A DNA stretch of 64,000 nt from Micromonospora marina (GTDB lineage Bacteria > Actinomycetota > Actinomycetes > Mycobacteriales > Micromonosporaceae), in the NCBI RefSeq assembly GCF_900091565.1, contig NZ_FMCV01000010.1:1-64000 (forward strand), written 5' to 3'. Below the pieces are notes generated by a model that was given only the letters and a program-made list of their open reading frames with translations, was not told where the DNA came from and made no database searches. A program made the translations under genes and the position numbers. Below are positions 1 through 7,675 of the stretch, piece after piece (the first letter of the stretch is position 1; every line of letters starts with the position of its first letter).

Positions 1-161
1 AGCCCCGGTTTCCCGGGGTTATCCCAAAGCCTGGGGCAGGTTGCTCACGTGTTACTCACCCGTTCGCCGCTCGAGTACCCCGAAGGGCCTTTCCGCTCGA
101 CTTGCATGTGTTAAGCACGCCGCCAGCGTTCGTCCTGAGCCAGGATCAAACTCTCCAACAA
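1..161 (-). rRNA. rrs: 16S ribosomal RNA, 5' end (partial)
   Basis: About 160 nt of the 5' end of 16S rRNA, read on the minus strand; the gene continues past the left edge of the window. The universal motif AGAGTTTGATCCTGGCTCAG is the complement of 135-154, which places the mature 5' end near 161 by analogy with E. coli numbering. The V1 segment containing GGAAAGGCCCTTCGGGGTAC is of the type seen in Micromonospora, which is the main evidence for the genus. Leader, boxA and promoters lie to its right. Confidence 0.97.
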
Positions 162-294
162 AAACTTGTCGAACAGCAATCAACCTGACAACAAAAGTGT
201 TGCCAAAGGAATCCCAACCAGCAACCATTCCAAAGAACAGCCACCAGTCCGGGGTATAAAACAATTGGCACTGGCTTTACAAGCACCCTGTTGA

Positions 295-308
295 GTTCTC
301 AAAGAACA
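295..308 (-). promoter_or_regulatory. boxA-like antitermination element of the rrn leader
   Basis: On the minus strand this reads TGTTCTTTGAGAAC and is followed by TCAACAGGGTGC. It matches the conserved actinobacterial rrn leader block that includes boxA, where NusB/NusE-type antitermination factors load on the nascent transcript. It lies about 135 nt upstream of the 16S 5' end. Assignment is by resemblance to known leaders. Confidence 0.7.
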
Positions 309-366
309 ACCACACACCAACCAGAAGAACCGCATCAGCGGAACCCCTGCTTGGGGCAACCTCTCC

Positions 367-395
367 AACCTACTCGGTCTTGCTTTCGTCGTCAA
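367..395 (-). promoter_or_regulatory. rrn promoter, proximal
   Basis: Minus strand: -35 TTGACG (complement of 390-395), exactly 17 bp spacer, -10 TAGGTT (complement of 367-372). This is the best sigma-70/HrdB-type promoter match in the leader. Transcription would start near 360, giving a leader of about 200 nt that includes boxA. Confidence 0.75.
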
Positions 396-538
396 CCTCG
401 TGTCCGAGGTGATCAACTTGGCTCAACCAGGCCCACGCTGACGCTCACCGTTTCCGGTGGTCGTTGCTCTCGTGGGTTTCGGCGGACCGACCGGCGTCGC
501 TTTCGCAACCACCCGCCCGGCTCCCTGCCGACTTCCGA

Positions 539-567
539 ACTCTACCCGGTCGGCTTCGCATTCGCAA
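539..567 (-). promoter_or_regulatory. rrn promoter, middle
   Basis: Minus strand: -35 TTGCGA (562-567), 17 bp spacer, -10 TAGAGT (539-544). Same geometry as the proximal promoter, about 170 bp farther upstream. Multiple tandem rrn promoters are typical of actinomycetes. Confidence 0.65.
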
Positions 568-681
568 CTCCGTGTCCCGGAGTGTCGAGCACCGCCCGAA
601 TCTCAGTCTGGCTCGGCGTCACCGCCACCAGCCTGGCGCCCGTTCTCGGCCGGTTTGCCCGGCCTCCCGCGTGCAGAGAGA

Positions 682-710
682 AAGTTACGCGGACCCGCCT
701 CGGAAGGCAA
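682..710 (-). promoter_or_regulatory. candidate rrn promoter, distal
   Basis: Minus strand: -35 TTGCCT (705-710), 17 bp spacer, -10 TAACTT (682-687). Weaker than the two downstream promoters but with the same 17-bp spacing and a comparable interval, so a third tandem rrn promoter is plausible. Confidence 0.4.
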
Positions 711-805
711 ATCAATGATCGTCATTGGACGAGCGGGACCGGGTCGCCCGGAATGCCGGCGTCGAAGACAGCTTTCCGGAGCGGTGCCGTGCCAGAGTGG
801 TCGGC

Positions 806-1027
806 ATGGATGATCCGCCCCCGGTCCCGGCCGTCGCCGAGGACGCTCTACTCGGCCTCCTGCTGCCGTTCTGGCAGTTGGTGATCGGGGCCGTCGTGCT
901 CGCCGTACTGCTGCTGTCGGTCCGGCGCCTGGCCCGGCGCGGCCCTTCCCGAATGACCACCGCCCTGCTGATCACGGCGGGAGCGATCGCCGGCATCGCC
1001 GCCCTGGGCCTGCTTTTCGGAAGCTGA
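806..1027 (+). CDS. small two-helix membrane protein
   Basis: A 73-residue protein from the ATG at 806; a longer in-frame extension back to 725 is possible but has no membrane or domain character. Residues about 17-40 form a hydrophobic helix, followed by a basic turn (RRLARRGPSR). A second helix spans about 51-71, giving two membrane segments with a positively charged cytoplasmic loop. No family is recognised. It sits between the rrn promoters and the convergent nitrilase gene, whose stop is only a few bases away. Confidence 0.5.
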   Translation: MDDPPPVPAVAEDALLGLLLPFWQLVIGAVVLAVLLLSVRRLARRGPSRMTTALLITAGAIAGIAALGLLFGS

Positions 1028-1032
1028 CCGGG

Positions 1033-1830
1033 TCACAGCCGGCGGTTGGCCAGACTGGGCAGCTCGGTTCGGACCGTCCGCAGCCGCTCCAGGTCGATCT
1101 CGGTGACCGTCAGCCCCGGACCGTCGGCGACCTGGCTCAGCACCGTCCCCCACGGGTCGACGACCATGCTTCGCCCGAAGCAGGTGCGGCCCGGGTCGTG
1201 GTCACCGGTCTGGCCCGCCGCCGCCACGAAGCACTGGTTCTCGATCGCCCGGGCCCGCAGGAGCACCTCCCAGTGATCCCGCCCGGTGTGCATCATGAAC
1301 GCCGCCGGCACGACGAGCAGCTCGGCGCCGCCGTCGGTCGCTAGCTGCCGGTACAACTCCGGGAACCGCAGGTCGTAACAGATGGACAGGCCCACCCGGA
1401 GGCCCTCCACGTCGACCACCACGGGCTTCTCGCCGGGCGCGACCGTTACCGACTCCAGGTAGGAGACCCGGCCGGGGATCTCCACGTCGTACAGATGGAT
1501 CTTCCGGTAGGCGGCGGCGAGCGCGCCCTCGCGGTCGAAGACCAGCGAGGTGTTCCAGGTGTGCGCCGGATCCGGACCCGCCTCGTGGAACGAGCCGGCG
1601 ATCACCCACATGCCCAGCCGACGGGCGGTCTCCGCGAAGAACCGCCCCACCGTGCCGTCGACCGGCTCGGCCGGCGGCATCCGGTCGGCGTGACCGAGGT
1701 AGTCGACGTACTCCGGAAGGAGGGCGAGATCCGCGCCGGCCGCCGCGGCCCTGACCAGCAGGGCCTCGGCGGCGGCGAGGTTCGCCGCCCGGTCGTCGCG
1801 GGCGTTGAGCTGGCAGACGGCGACGCGCAT
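1033..1830 (-). CDS. carbon-nitrogen hydrolase (nitrilase superfamily, Nit1/Nit2-like amidase)
   Basis: A 265-residue single-domain C-N hydrolase. The catalytic triad is visible: Glu40 in LLPEY, Lys110 in YRKIHLYD and Cys151 in ICYDLRFPELY. Length, the CYDLRFPE context and the HLYDVEIPG segment match the Nit1/Nit2 branch, whose members hydrolyse deaminated glutathione or omega-amides (alpha-ketoglutaramate, alpha-ketosuccinamate). It should be cytosolic. The exact substrate cannot be read from sequence, and in a mycothiol-using organism a metabolite-repair role on another amide is equally likely. The start ATG at 1830 opens the conserved MRVAVCQLNA strand. It stands alone, convergent with the small membrane gene. 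Confidence 0.85.
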   Translation of the reverse strand: MRVAVCQLNARDDRAANLAAAEALLVRAAAAGADLALLPEYVDYLGHADRMPPAEPVDGTVGRFFAETARRLGMWVIAGSFHEAGPDPAHTWNTSLVFDREGALAAAYRKIHLYDVEIPGRVSYLESVTVAPGEKPVVVDVEGLRVGLSICYDLRFPELYRQLATDGGAELLVVPAAFMMHTGRDHWEVLLRARAIENQCFVAAAGQTGDHDPGRTCFGRSMVVDPWGTVLSQVADGPGLTVTEIDLERLRTVRTELPSLANRRL

Positions 1831-1869
1831 GACCCGAGGGTACGGGCGGATGCGGGCGCGCGACAGGGC

Positions 1870-2188
1870 TCAGGCGCTGGACAGGACGAGCACCGCCGCG
1901 GCGAAGCCGAGCCCGCGACCTGCGCCGGCCGGAGTCGCTCGCGGTCGACGGCGAGCGCGAGCAGGACGGTGCTCGCCGGATAGAGCGAGGCGACGGCGGC
2001 CAGTGTCCCCGGCCTGCCGCGGCGAGGAAGAGCGCGTTCGCGGCGGAGTCGAGCAGGCCGGCGACCGCGGCCCATCCGAGCACGCGCCGCCCCAGCGGCG
2101 TTCGTGCACCGGTACGGCGGGGCGAGCGCGAGGCCGAACGCGATCGAGCTGACGCGTACCGCCAGGATCGGCCAACGGTACGGGTCAG
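1870..2188 (-). pseudogene. remnant of an EamA/DMT-family transporter (C-terminal part, frameshifted)
   Basis: Minus-strand reading gives consecutive pieces of the second EamA repeat in different frames. They are WPILAVRVSSIAFGLALA (about 2175-2120), GWAAVAGLLDSAANALFLAA (about 2085-2015), TLAAVASLYPASTVLLALAV (about 2003-1944) and GLGFAAAVLVLSSA ending at a stop at 1870. At least three frameshifts are needed, near 2115, 2010 and 1912. The pieces line up with the last ~110 residues of a ~300-residue drug/metabolite transporter; the N-terminal half is absent. The break lies next to the truncated end of the divergent XRE-cupin remnant, which suggests one deletion removed both N-termini. Confidence 0.75.
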
Positions 2189-2189
2189 C

Positions 2190-2558
2190 GCAGCCGACGA
2201 GGCGCCGGTGCTGTGGCGCGGCCCGCGCGGCGGCCTGGCGCGTCTGCTCAGTGGACCCCGCGAACCCGACCTGGTCGAACTGTGAGACTGGCGAATGGAA
2301 CCCGGGGAGGCGTTGGAGCCCTCCGACCACGCCCTCGGCACCCGGGAGATCCTGCACGTGCTCGACGGGGCGGCGACCGTCACCGTGGACGGCGTCGACC
2401 ACGAGGTACGCGCCGACGAGACGGTCGAGTTCCACGCCGGCCAGGAGCACGGCTACCGCACGGCCGGTGACGGGCCGGTGCGCCTGATGGTGGTGGTGGT
2501 CACCCCGTCGGGCGAGTGGGACCGGCGGACCCGGTCACGCGGACCGCGCCCGAGCTGA
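2190..2558 (+). pseudogene. remnant of an XRE-family regulator with C-terminal cupin domain
   Basis: Reading the frame of the ATG at 2295 upstream gives the linker typical of XRE-cupin regulators (APVLWRGPRGGLARLLSG, then DLVEL). An in-frame TGA follows at 2283-2285, then DWRMEPGEA and a complete cupin_2 barrel (TREILHVLDGAATVTVDG, HAGQEHGYR). Relatives have Trp at the stop position, so this looks like a TGG-to-TGA mutation. The helix-turn-helix domain, normally ~70 residues, is missing. The 87-residue cupin from 2295 could still be translated but would have no DNA-binding part. Such regulators usually lie divergent to an EamA transporter, exactly as the neighbouring remnant does. Confidence 0.75.
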
Positions 2559-2582
2559 CCCGGGCGCGGTCGCGAACGGCGG

Positions 2583-3875
2583 TCAGGCCGACTTCTCCTC
2601 GCGGTCCCGCCGGCGCCGGCCGGTGAACTCGCGCGGCACGATCGTCGGATTGACGTTCTCGAGGACGACCTCGCGGGTGATCAGCACCCGGGCGGCGTCG
2701 GGGTTGCTCGGCACCTCGTACATCACGGAGAGGAGGACCTCCTCCATGATCGCCCGCAGGCCGCGGGCGCCGGTGCCGCGGAGCATGGCCTGGTCGGCGA
2801 TGGCCTCCAGCGCGGGCTGCTCGAACTCCAGCTCGACGCCGTCCAGCTCGAACAGGCGCTGGTACTGCCGGACGAGCGCGTTACGCGGCTCGGTGAGGAT
2901 TCGCACCAGGGCGGTGCGGTCGAGGCTGCGCACGTTGGTGATCACCGGAAGCCGGCCGATGAACTCGGGGATGAGCCCGAACTTCAACATGTCTTCCGGC
3001 ATGACCTGGCTGAAGATGTCGTCTGTCGACCGCTCGGACACCGACCGGAGCCGGGCGCCGAAGCCGGTGCCGCCGGAGCCGGTGCGGGCCTCGATGATCT
3101 GATCCAGCCCGGCGAACGCGCCACCACAGATGAACAGCACGTTCGTGGTGTCGATCTGGATGAACTCCTGGTGCGGGTGCTTGCGCCCGCCCTGCGGCGG
3201 CACGTTCGCCACAGTGCCTTCGAGCATTTTCAGCAGCGCCTGCTGCACGCCCTCGCCGGAGACGTCCCGGGTGATCGACGGGTTCTCCGACTTGCGGGCG
3301 ATCTTGTCGACCTCGTCGATGTAGATGATGCCCGTCTCGGCGCGCTTGATGTCGTAGTCGGCGGCCTGGATCAGCTTCAGCAGGATGTTCTCGACGTCCT
3401 CACCGACATAGCCCGCCTCGGTGAGCGCGGTGGCGTCGGCGATCGCGAACGGCACGTTGAGCATCCGGGCGAGCGTCTGCGCCAGGTGCGTCTTGCCGCA
3501 ACCGGTCGGACCGAGCAGCAGGATGTTGGACTTGGCCAGCTCCACCCCGTCGGTGCCGGAGCCCGGCGCGCCTGCGGCCTCGGCCTGGATCCGCTTGTAG
3601 TGGTTGTAGACCGCGACGGCGAGCGCCTTCTTGGCCTGCTCCTGACCGACGACGTAGTTGTCGAGGAACTGGCAGATCTCCATCGGCTTGGGAAGCTCTT
3701 CCCACTTCACCTCGCCGGACTCGGCCAGCTCCTCTTCGATGATCTCGTTGCAGAGATCGATGCACTCGTCGCAGATGTAGACACCAGGGCCCGCGATGAG
3801 CTTCTTGACCTGCTTCTGCGACTTGCCGCAGAAGGAGCATTTCAGTAGGTCGCCGCCGTCACCGATCCGTGCCAC
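2583..3875 (-). CDS. clpX: ATP-dependent Clp protease ATP-binding subunit ClpX
   Basis: A 430-residue AAA+ unfoldase that recognises substrates and feeds them to the ClpP peptidase in the cytosol. The N-terminal C4 zinc-binding domain uses Cys13/16 and Cys35/38. Walker A is GPTGCGKT (122-129), the pore loop GYVGED lies at 155-160 and Walker B is IIYIDEVDK (183-191). The RKH-type loop ([10 protein letters not shown]) and the C-terminal domain through FTGRRRR are intact, at the usual family length. It follows clpP2 with a 227-bp gap that holds a terminator-like hairpin, so it probably has its own promoter while keeping the conserved tig-clpP1-clpP2-clpX order. Confidence 0.98.
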   Translation of the reverse strand: MARIGDGGDLLKCSFCGKSQKQVKKLIAGPGVYICDECIDLCNEIIEEELAESGEVKWEELPKPMEICQFLDNYVVGQEQAKKALAVAVYNHYKRIQAEAAGAPGSGTDGVELAKSNILLLGPTGCGKTHLAQTLARMLNVPFAIADATALTEAGYVGEDVENILLKLIQAADYDIKRAETGIIYIDEVDKIARKSENPSITRDVSGEGVQQALLKMLEGTVANVPPQGGRKHPHQEFIQIDTTNVLFICGGAFAGLDQIIEARTGSGGTGFGARLRSVSERSTDDIFSQVMPEDMLKFGLIPEFIGRLPVITNVRSLDRTALVRILTEPRNALVRQYQRLFELDGVELEFEQPALEAIADQAMLRGTGARGLRAIMEEVLLSVMYEVPSNPDAARVLITREVVLENVNPTIVPREFTGRRRRDREEKSA

Positions 3876-4050
3876 CTACGTTCTCCCTGCACTCGTCGGC
3901 CGGAACGCCGGCCCTGACCTGCGGGCGCCGGAGCGCCCGTCCGTCCTGTCGTCCCACCATGCTGTCGGCTCCACCCGATCCGACCGGCGGAGAGGTACAG
4001 ACCCGACGTTACCCGGTGGCCGGGTTTTCTCCGACCCCCAAAACCGGTGT

Positions 4051-4092
4051 GTCAGAGGTCGACCGGGAACGATACCCCGATCGACCTCTGAC
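4051..4092 (-). terminator. hairpin downstream of clpP2
   Basis: A perfect 12-bp inverted repeat: GTCAGAGGTCGA at 4051-4062 and its complement at 4081-4092, with an 18-nt loop. It lies just past the clpP2 stop on the minus strand, before clpX, and could terminate or attenuate the clpP1P2 transcript. Confidence 0.6.
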
Positions 4093-4102
4093 CACACGTT
4101 GC

Positions 4103-4765
4103 TCAGCCCGCGGCGTGCGACGCCAGCAAACCCTTCTTGCGACTGGTCAGGATCGTGTCGACCAGCCCGTACTCCTTGGACTCCTCGGCCGTCATGATCT
4201 TGTCACGGTCGATGTCCTTGCGGACCTGCTCGATCGGCCGGTTGCAGTGCCGGGAGAGCATGTCCTCCAGCTGCGTCCGCATCCGCAGGATCTCCCGCGC
4301 CTGGATCTCGATGTCCGAGCCCTGGCCGTAGCCGCCCTCGGTGGCCGGCTGGTGGATGATGATCCGGGAGTTGGGCAGCGCCATCCGCTTACCCGGGGTG
4401 CCCGCGGAGAGCAGCACCGCCGCCGCGCTCGCCGCCTGCCCGAGGCAGACGGTCTGGATGTCCGGGCGGACGTACTGCATGGTGTCGTAGATCGCCGTCA
4501 TGGCGGTGAAGGAGCCACCGGGCGAGTTGATGTACATGATGATGTCACGGTCCGGGTCGGTGCCCTCCAGCGTCAGCAGCTGGGCCATCACGTCGTTGGC
4601 CGACGCGTCGTCCACCTGGACGCCGAGGAAGATGATCCGGTCCTCGAAGAGCTTGTTGTACGGGTTGGACTCCTTCATCCCGTACGACGTGCGCTCGACG
4701 AACGACGGCAGGACGTAGCGGTTGTGCACGGCCGCGAACTGGGGCGGCAGGCTCAGGTCGGTCAT
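4103..4765 (-). CDS. clpP2: ATP-dependent Clp protease proteolytic subunit ClpP2
   Basis: A 220-residue ClpP-family serine peptidase; the start is the ATG at 4765 (MTDLSLPPQ). The catalytic Ser is in GQAASAAAVLL, the His in IIIHQPATEG and the Asp follows in the KDIDRDK region. The longer N-terminus (VLPSFVERTSYG) marks the ClpP2 type of the actinobacterial two-ring ClpP1P2 heterocomplex, which works with ClpX and ClpC1. It is 14 nt downstream of clpP1 and surely cotranscribed with it. The pair is essential in mycobacteria; essentiality here is inference. Confidence 0.97.
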   Translation of the reverse strand: MTDLSLPPQFAAVHNRYVLPSFVERTSYGMKESNPYNKLFEDRIIFLGVQVDDASANDVMAQLLTLEGTDPDRDIIMYINSPGGSFTAMTAIYDTMQYVRPDIQTVCLGQAASAAAVLLSAGTPGKRMALPNSRIIIHQPATEGGYGQGSDIEIQAREILRMRTQLEDMLSRHCNRPIEQVRKDIDRDKIMTAEESKEYGLVDTILTSRKKGLLASHAAG

Positions 4766-4779
4766 CGTCAGCTCCTCGC

Positions 4780-5421
4780 TCAGCTCAGGGTCCCGGCGCC
4801 ATCCGGAACCTGGGCGGCTCCGATGATCACCTTGTCGATGAAGCCGTAGTCCATGGCCTCCTGGGCGGTGAACCAACGGTCGCGGTCCGAGTCGGCCTCG
4901 ATCTGCTCCTGGCTCTGGCCGGTGTGGAACGCGACCCGCTCCTGGAACATCCGCTTGGTGTAGAGCATCTGCTCGGCCTGGATCGCGATGTCCGACGCGG
5001 TGCCGCCGAGACCGCCCGAGGGCTGGTGCATCATGATCCGCGCGTGCGGCAGGGCGTAGCGCTTGCCCTTGGTGCCCGCGCAGAGCAGCAGCTGGCCCAT
5101 GGAGGCGGCCATGCCCATCGCCACGGTCGACACGTCGTTGTCGATGTACTGCATGGTGTCGTAGATGGCCATGCCGGAGTAGACCGAGCCACCCGGCGAG
5201 TTGATCCAGAGGAAGATGTCGCGGTCCGGATCCTCCGCGGCGAGCAGCAGCAGCTGCGCGCAGATGCGGTTGGCCACCTGGTCGTTCACCTCACTGCCCA
5301 GGAAGATGATCCGTTCCTTGAGCAACCGGTTGTAGACCGAGTCGTCGAGGTTGCCAATGGAGTCGCCACCGCGGGCCTCGTTCACCCGGAGCGACTTCTT
5401 GGGGATGTGCATGTCGGTCAT
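4780..5421 (-). CDS. clpP1: ATP-dependent Clp protease proteolytic subunit ClpP1
   Basis: A 213-residue ClpP peptidase, first gene of the clpP1P2 operon. The catalytic Ser is in [12 protein letters not shown], the His in [10 protein letters not shown] and the Asp in the [13 protein letters not shown] segment. The short N-terminal propeptide region ([19 protein letters not shown]) is typical of ClpP1. It assembles with ClpP2 into a mixed tetradecamer. A ClgR-type site lies 78 bp upstream, which fits activation by ClgR as described in Streptomyces and Mycobacterium. Confidence 0.97.
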   Translation of the reverse strand: MTDMHIPKKSLRVNEARGGDSIGNLDDSVYNRLLKERIIFLGSEVNDQVANRICAQLLLLAAEDPDRDIFLWINSPGGSVYSGMAIYDTMQYIDNDVSTVAMGMAASMGQLLLCAGTKGKRYALPHARIMMHQPSGGLGGTASDIAIQAEQMLYTKRMFQERVAFHTGQSQEQIEADSDRDRWFTAQEAMDYGFIDKVIIGAAQVPDGAGTLS

Positions 5422-5469
5422 GGCAGCCCTTCGCTCTCCGTACCGTCCTACCCGACACTAACCGCTCAG

Positions 5470-5488
5470 CCGGGAGGCGCACTCCCGG
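5470..5488. repeat. small inverted repeat in the clpP1 promoter region
   Basis: CCGGGAG (5470-5476), 5-nt loop, CTCCCGG (5482-5488). It lies between the ClgR-type motif and clpP1. It may be an mRNA leader hairpin or an operator; nothing else distinguishes the two. Confidence 0.4.
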
Positions 5489-5498
5489 TCGGGGCACT

Positions 5499-5512
5499 GT
5501 TCGCTCTCAGCG
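5499..5512. promoter_or_regulatory. ClgR-type operator upstream of clpP1P2
   Basis: The sequence GTTCGC-TCTCA-GCG exactly fits the GTTCGC-N5-GCG motif reported for ClgR, the activator of clp genes in Streptomyces. It is 78 bp upstream of the clpP1 ATG, between tig and clpP1. The family knowledge is established; binding here is inferred. Confidence 0.6.
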
Positions 5513-5546
5513 CAGTCACCCGCACGGCGTACCCCGGAAAGGGTTT

Positions 5547-5583
5547 CGGCCGCCTCCCGGCGCGCAGCGCGGGACGGCGGCCG
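5547..5583 (-). terminator. terminator hairpin after tig
   Basis: CGGCCGCC (5547-5554) pairs with GGCGGCCG (5576-5583), with an inner TCCCG/CGGGA pairing. It begins 14 nt past the tig stop on the minus strand. GC-rich hairpins without a U-tract are the usual actinobacterial form. It separates tig from clpP1P2. Confidence 0.6.
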
Positions 5584-5596
5584 ACACCCCCGACGA

Positions 5597-6943
5597 TCAG
5601 TTCTGGTGGTCGTGCTCGGCCTCGTTCTGGGCCCGCAGCGCATCGAGGGAGACCTCGTTGCCCGCCGAGTCCTTGATCTTGATCTTCTCCATCACGGCGG
5701 CGAGCGCCTTGCCCCGCCGGACGTCGCCGAAGACGGCCGCGGCGGCGCCGGAGCGGACCAGCTGGTCGTAGTACTGCTGCGGGGCCATTCCGGCGCGCTG
5801 CGCCCGGTGCACGATCTCGTGACCGAACTCGTCGTCGGAGACCTGCACGTCCTCGGCGTCGGCCAGGGTGTCCAGCAGGAGCTGGATCTTGACGCCGTCG
5901 GTTGCCGCCTCGGTCAGCTCGGCGTCGATCTGCTCCTCGGTCTTCTCCTCCGCCGCGAGGTATTCCTCCAGGGAGGCGCCGATGCGCTCGAGCTGGTCGA
6001 CCATCGCGGCCTTGCGGCTCTCGACCTCTTCCTTGACGACGCCCTCGGGCGCCGGCACCCCGGCGGCGGTCACCATCTGCTCCAGGGCCTTGTCACGGGC
6101 GGCGTAGATCTGCTCGACCTGCTTGCCCCGGGTGACCCGCTCCCGCAGGTCGCCGCGCAGCTCCTCGATGGTGTCGAACTCGCTGGCCATCTGCGCGAAG
6201 TCGTCGTTGAGCTCGGGGAGCTCCTTCTCCTTGACCGTGCGAACGGTCACCGCCACGTCGGCGTCACGGCCGGCGTAGTCGCCGCCGACGAGCTGCGTGG
6301 TGAAGGTGGTGCTGTCGCCGGCGGCCCGGCCGACCAGCGCCTCGTCCAGACCCGGCAGGAGCTGCTTGCTGCCCACCTCGTGCGAGATGTTGCTCGCCGA
6401 ACCACCCGGGACCTCCTCGCCGTCGACCGTGGCGTTCAGGTCGATCTGCACGAAGTCGCCCTCCTGGGCGGCCCGCTCGACGGTCTTCAGCGTCGCGAAC
6501 CGCTCCCGCAGGCTGTTGATCTGCTCGTCGATCTCGCTGTCGGCGACCTCGATCTCGTCGACGGTCACCTCGATGGTGGCCGGGTCCGGCAGGGTGATCT
6601 CCGGCCGGACGTCCACCTCGGCGGTGAAGTTGAGCGAATCGCCGTCGTTGAACTCCGTGATGTCGACCTCGGGACGGCCGAGCGTCTTCAGGTCGTGCTC
6701 CCGGACCGCGGCGAGAATGTTCTGCGGGATGGCCTCCTGGATCGCCTCGTTGAGGACGGTCCCCCGGCCCACCCGCTGGTCGATCACCGCGCTGGGAACC
6801 TTGCCCCGGCGGAAGCCGGGAACCTGGACCTGCTGGCCGATCTCCCGGTACGCCTTCTTGAGGCTCGGCTCGAGCTCGACGAACGGCACCTCGATGGCGA
6901 GCCGCACGCGCGTCGGGCTCAGAGTCTCGACGGTGCTCTTCAC
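5597..6943 (-). CDS. tig: trigger factor (ribosome-associated peptidyl-prolyl isomerase)
   Basis: A 448-residue trigger factor that binds nascent chains at the ribosome exit tunnel. The start is GTG at 6943, preceded by AAGGAG at good spacing and followed by the conserved KSTVETLSPTRVRLAIEVPF opening. The ribosome-binding loop (VPGFRRGKVP) is intact. An FKBP-type middle domain (about 150-250) is followed by a long helical C-terminal chaperone domain. The acidic, His-rich tail (EAEHDHQN) is normal for the family. It heads the conserved tig-clpP1-clpP2-clpX locus; tRNA-Pro lies 148 bp upstream on the same strand. Confidence 0.96.
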   Translation of the reverse strand: MKSTVETLSPTRVRLAIEVPFVELEPSLKKAYREIGQQVQVPGFRRGKVPSAVIDQRVGRGTVLNEAIQEAIPQNILAAVREHDLKTLGRPEVDITEFNDGDSLNFTAEVDVRPEITLPDPATIEVTVDEIEVADSEIDEQINSLRERFATLKTVERAAQEGDFVQIDLNATVDGEEVPGGSASNISHEVGSKQLLPGLDEALVGRAAGDSTTFTTQLVGGDYAGRDADVAVTVRTVKEKELPELNDDFAQMASEFDTIEELRGDLRERVTRGKQVEQIYAARDKALEQMVTAAGVPAPEGVVKEEVESRKAAMVDQLERIGASLEEYLAAEEKTEEQIDAELTEAATDGVKIQLLLDTLADAEDVQVSDDEFGHEIVHRAQRAGMAPQQYYDQLVRSGAAAAVFGDVRRGKALAAVMEKIKIKDSAGNEVSLDALRAQNEAEHDHQN

Positions 6944-7091
6944 AGGCGTACTCCTTGACGGATCTGAATGTTGAGTCTGGGGCGTGATTGCGCGCATCGA
7001 GTGTAGGCGAGCCGGCCGACGGCATCGGCATGGCCCGGGTACCGCACGGAAAAACCGGCGGTTCCCGGGACGATCCGGTCGCGAACGACAG

Positions 7092-7165
7092 TCGGGGTGG
7101 CGGGATTTGAACCCACGGCCCCTCGCTCCCAAAGCGAGTGCGCTACCAAGCTGCGCCACACCCCG
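7092..7165 (-). tRNA. tRNA-Pro (anticodon UGG)
   Basis: A 74-nt cloverleaf on the minus strand. The acceptor stem is CGGGGTG/CACCCCG with A as discriminator, the T arm contains GTTCAAATC, and the anticodon stem is CTCGC/GCGAG. The loop TTTGGGA gives anticodon TGG with G37, as expected for proline. CCA is not encoded. It lies upstream of tig. Confidence 0.95.
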
Positions 7166-7223
7166 GTGGCGACGAAGAGTGTATGCCGTCCGGCCCCCCG
7201 CGCGGGTGACCGGGGCGCGGTGT

Positions 7224-7241
7224 GGCGGCCCGAGGGCCGCC
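7224..7241. terminator. GC hairpin in the tRNA intergenic region
   Basis: GGCGGCCC (7224-7231) and its exact complement GGGCCGCC (7234-7241), separated by 2 nt. It lies between the two divergent tRNA genes, so it cannot terminate either one; it may be structural or part of the repeats next to it. Confidence 0.3.
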
Positions 7242-7293
7242 CGCCCTCGGGTGGGGACCGGACAGCGCGCCCGCCGTCGGGTGGGGGCCGGAC
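7239..7293. repeat. 25-bp imperfect direct repeat, two copies
   Basis: 7239-7263 and 7269-7293 are nearly identical (two mismatches), with period 30 bp and core TCGGGTGGGG. They lie in the 287-bp gap between tRNA-Pro and tRNA-Gly, which otherwise holds only the tRNA-Gly promoter. Function unknown. Confidence 0.5.
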
Positions 7294-7392
7294 GCCAGCT
7301 CGGGGAATGTGGCTGGGTCCGAGGGCGCGGGAAGGCGCCACCTCGCCGAAGTGGTGTGGATCTTGCCGTCAGCGCCGTGCGCGGGTATGCGC

Positions 7393-7422
7393 TTCGCGAC
7401 GTCCACCGGGATTCGGTACGCT
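7393..7422 (+). promoter_or_regulatory. promoter of tRNA-Gly
   Basis: -35-like TTCGCG (7393-7398), 18 bp spacer, -10 TACGCT (7417-7422). The start would be near 7429, about 24 nt before the mature tRNA. Confidence 0.45.
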
Positions 7423-7452
7423 GTCGGCGCGCCCCGCGGTGGTGGGGTGCGC

Positions 7453-7526
7453 GCGGGCGTAGCTCAATGGCAGAGCTTCAGTCTTCCAAACTGACGGTGC
7501 GGGTTCGATTCCCGTCGCCCGCTCCA
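7453..7526 (+). tRNA. tRNA-Gly (anticodon UCC)
   Basis: The acceptor stem GCGGGCG (7453-7459) pairs with CGCCCGC (7516-7522); T is the discriminator and CCA is encoded at 7524-7526. The anticodon loop CTTCCAA gives TCC, and the T arm holds GGTTCGATTCC. It is a 71-nt body without an extra arm, standard for tRNA-Gly. Confidence 0.95.
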
Positions 7527-7675
7527 ACGGCCTCCGGCCCAGGTCAGAGGCTGCATCCTCCGATCCTCGGCCGGTCGGCCACTCCCCGCTCCGAACTTGC
7601 GGGCCATTCGTGGGCCATCAGCTGCTCTGGCCGCCCTTGCGCGGGGTCTGCCGGGCGATCGTGGCGGTCGGCCGT

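Larger units (their letters stand above)
162..680 (-). other. rrn leader (pre-16S transcribed spacer)
   Basis: A gene-free stretch of about 520 bp between the 16S 5' end and the most upstream promoter candidate. Short reading frames here have no convincing start site or protein-like composition and are ignored. It contains the boxA-like element and two well-formed minus-strand promoters, so it is best read as the transcribed leader and promoter region of the rrn operon. It is less GC-rich near the 16S gene (160-350), as expected for rRNA processing leaders. Confidence 0.85.

Noticed and set aside
291..884. Plus-strand frame across the rrn leader
   Set aside because: Runs antisense through boxA and two rrn promoters; no ribosome site and no protein-like sequence.
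7239..7293. CRISPR-like array between the tRNA genes
   Set aside because: Only two copies with 5-bp separation and no cas genes; a simple direct repeat.
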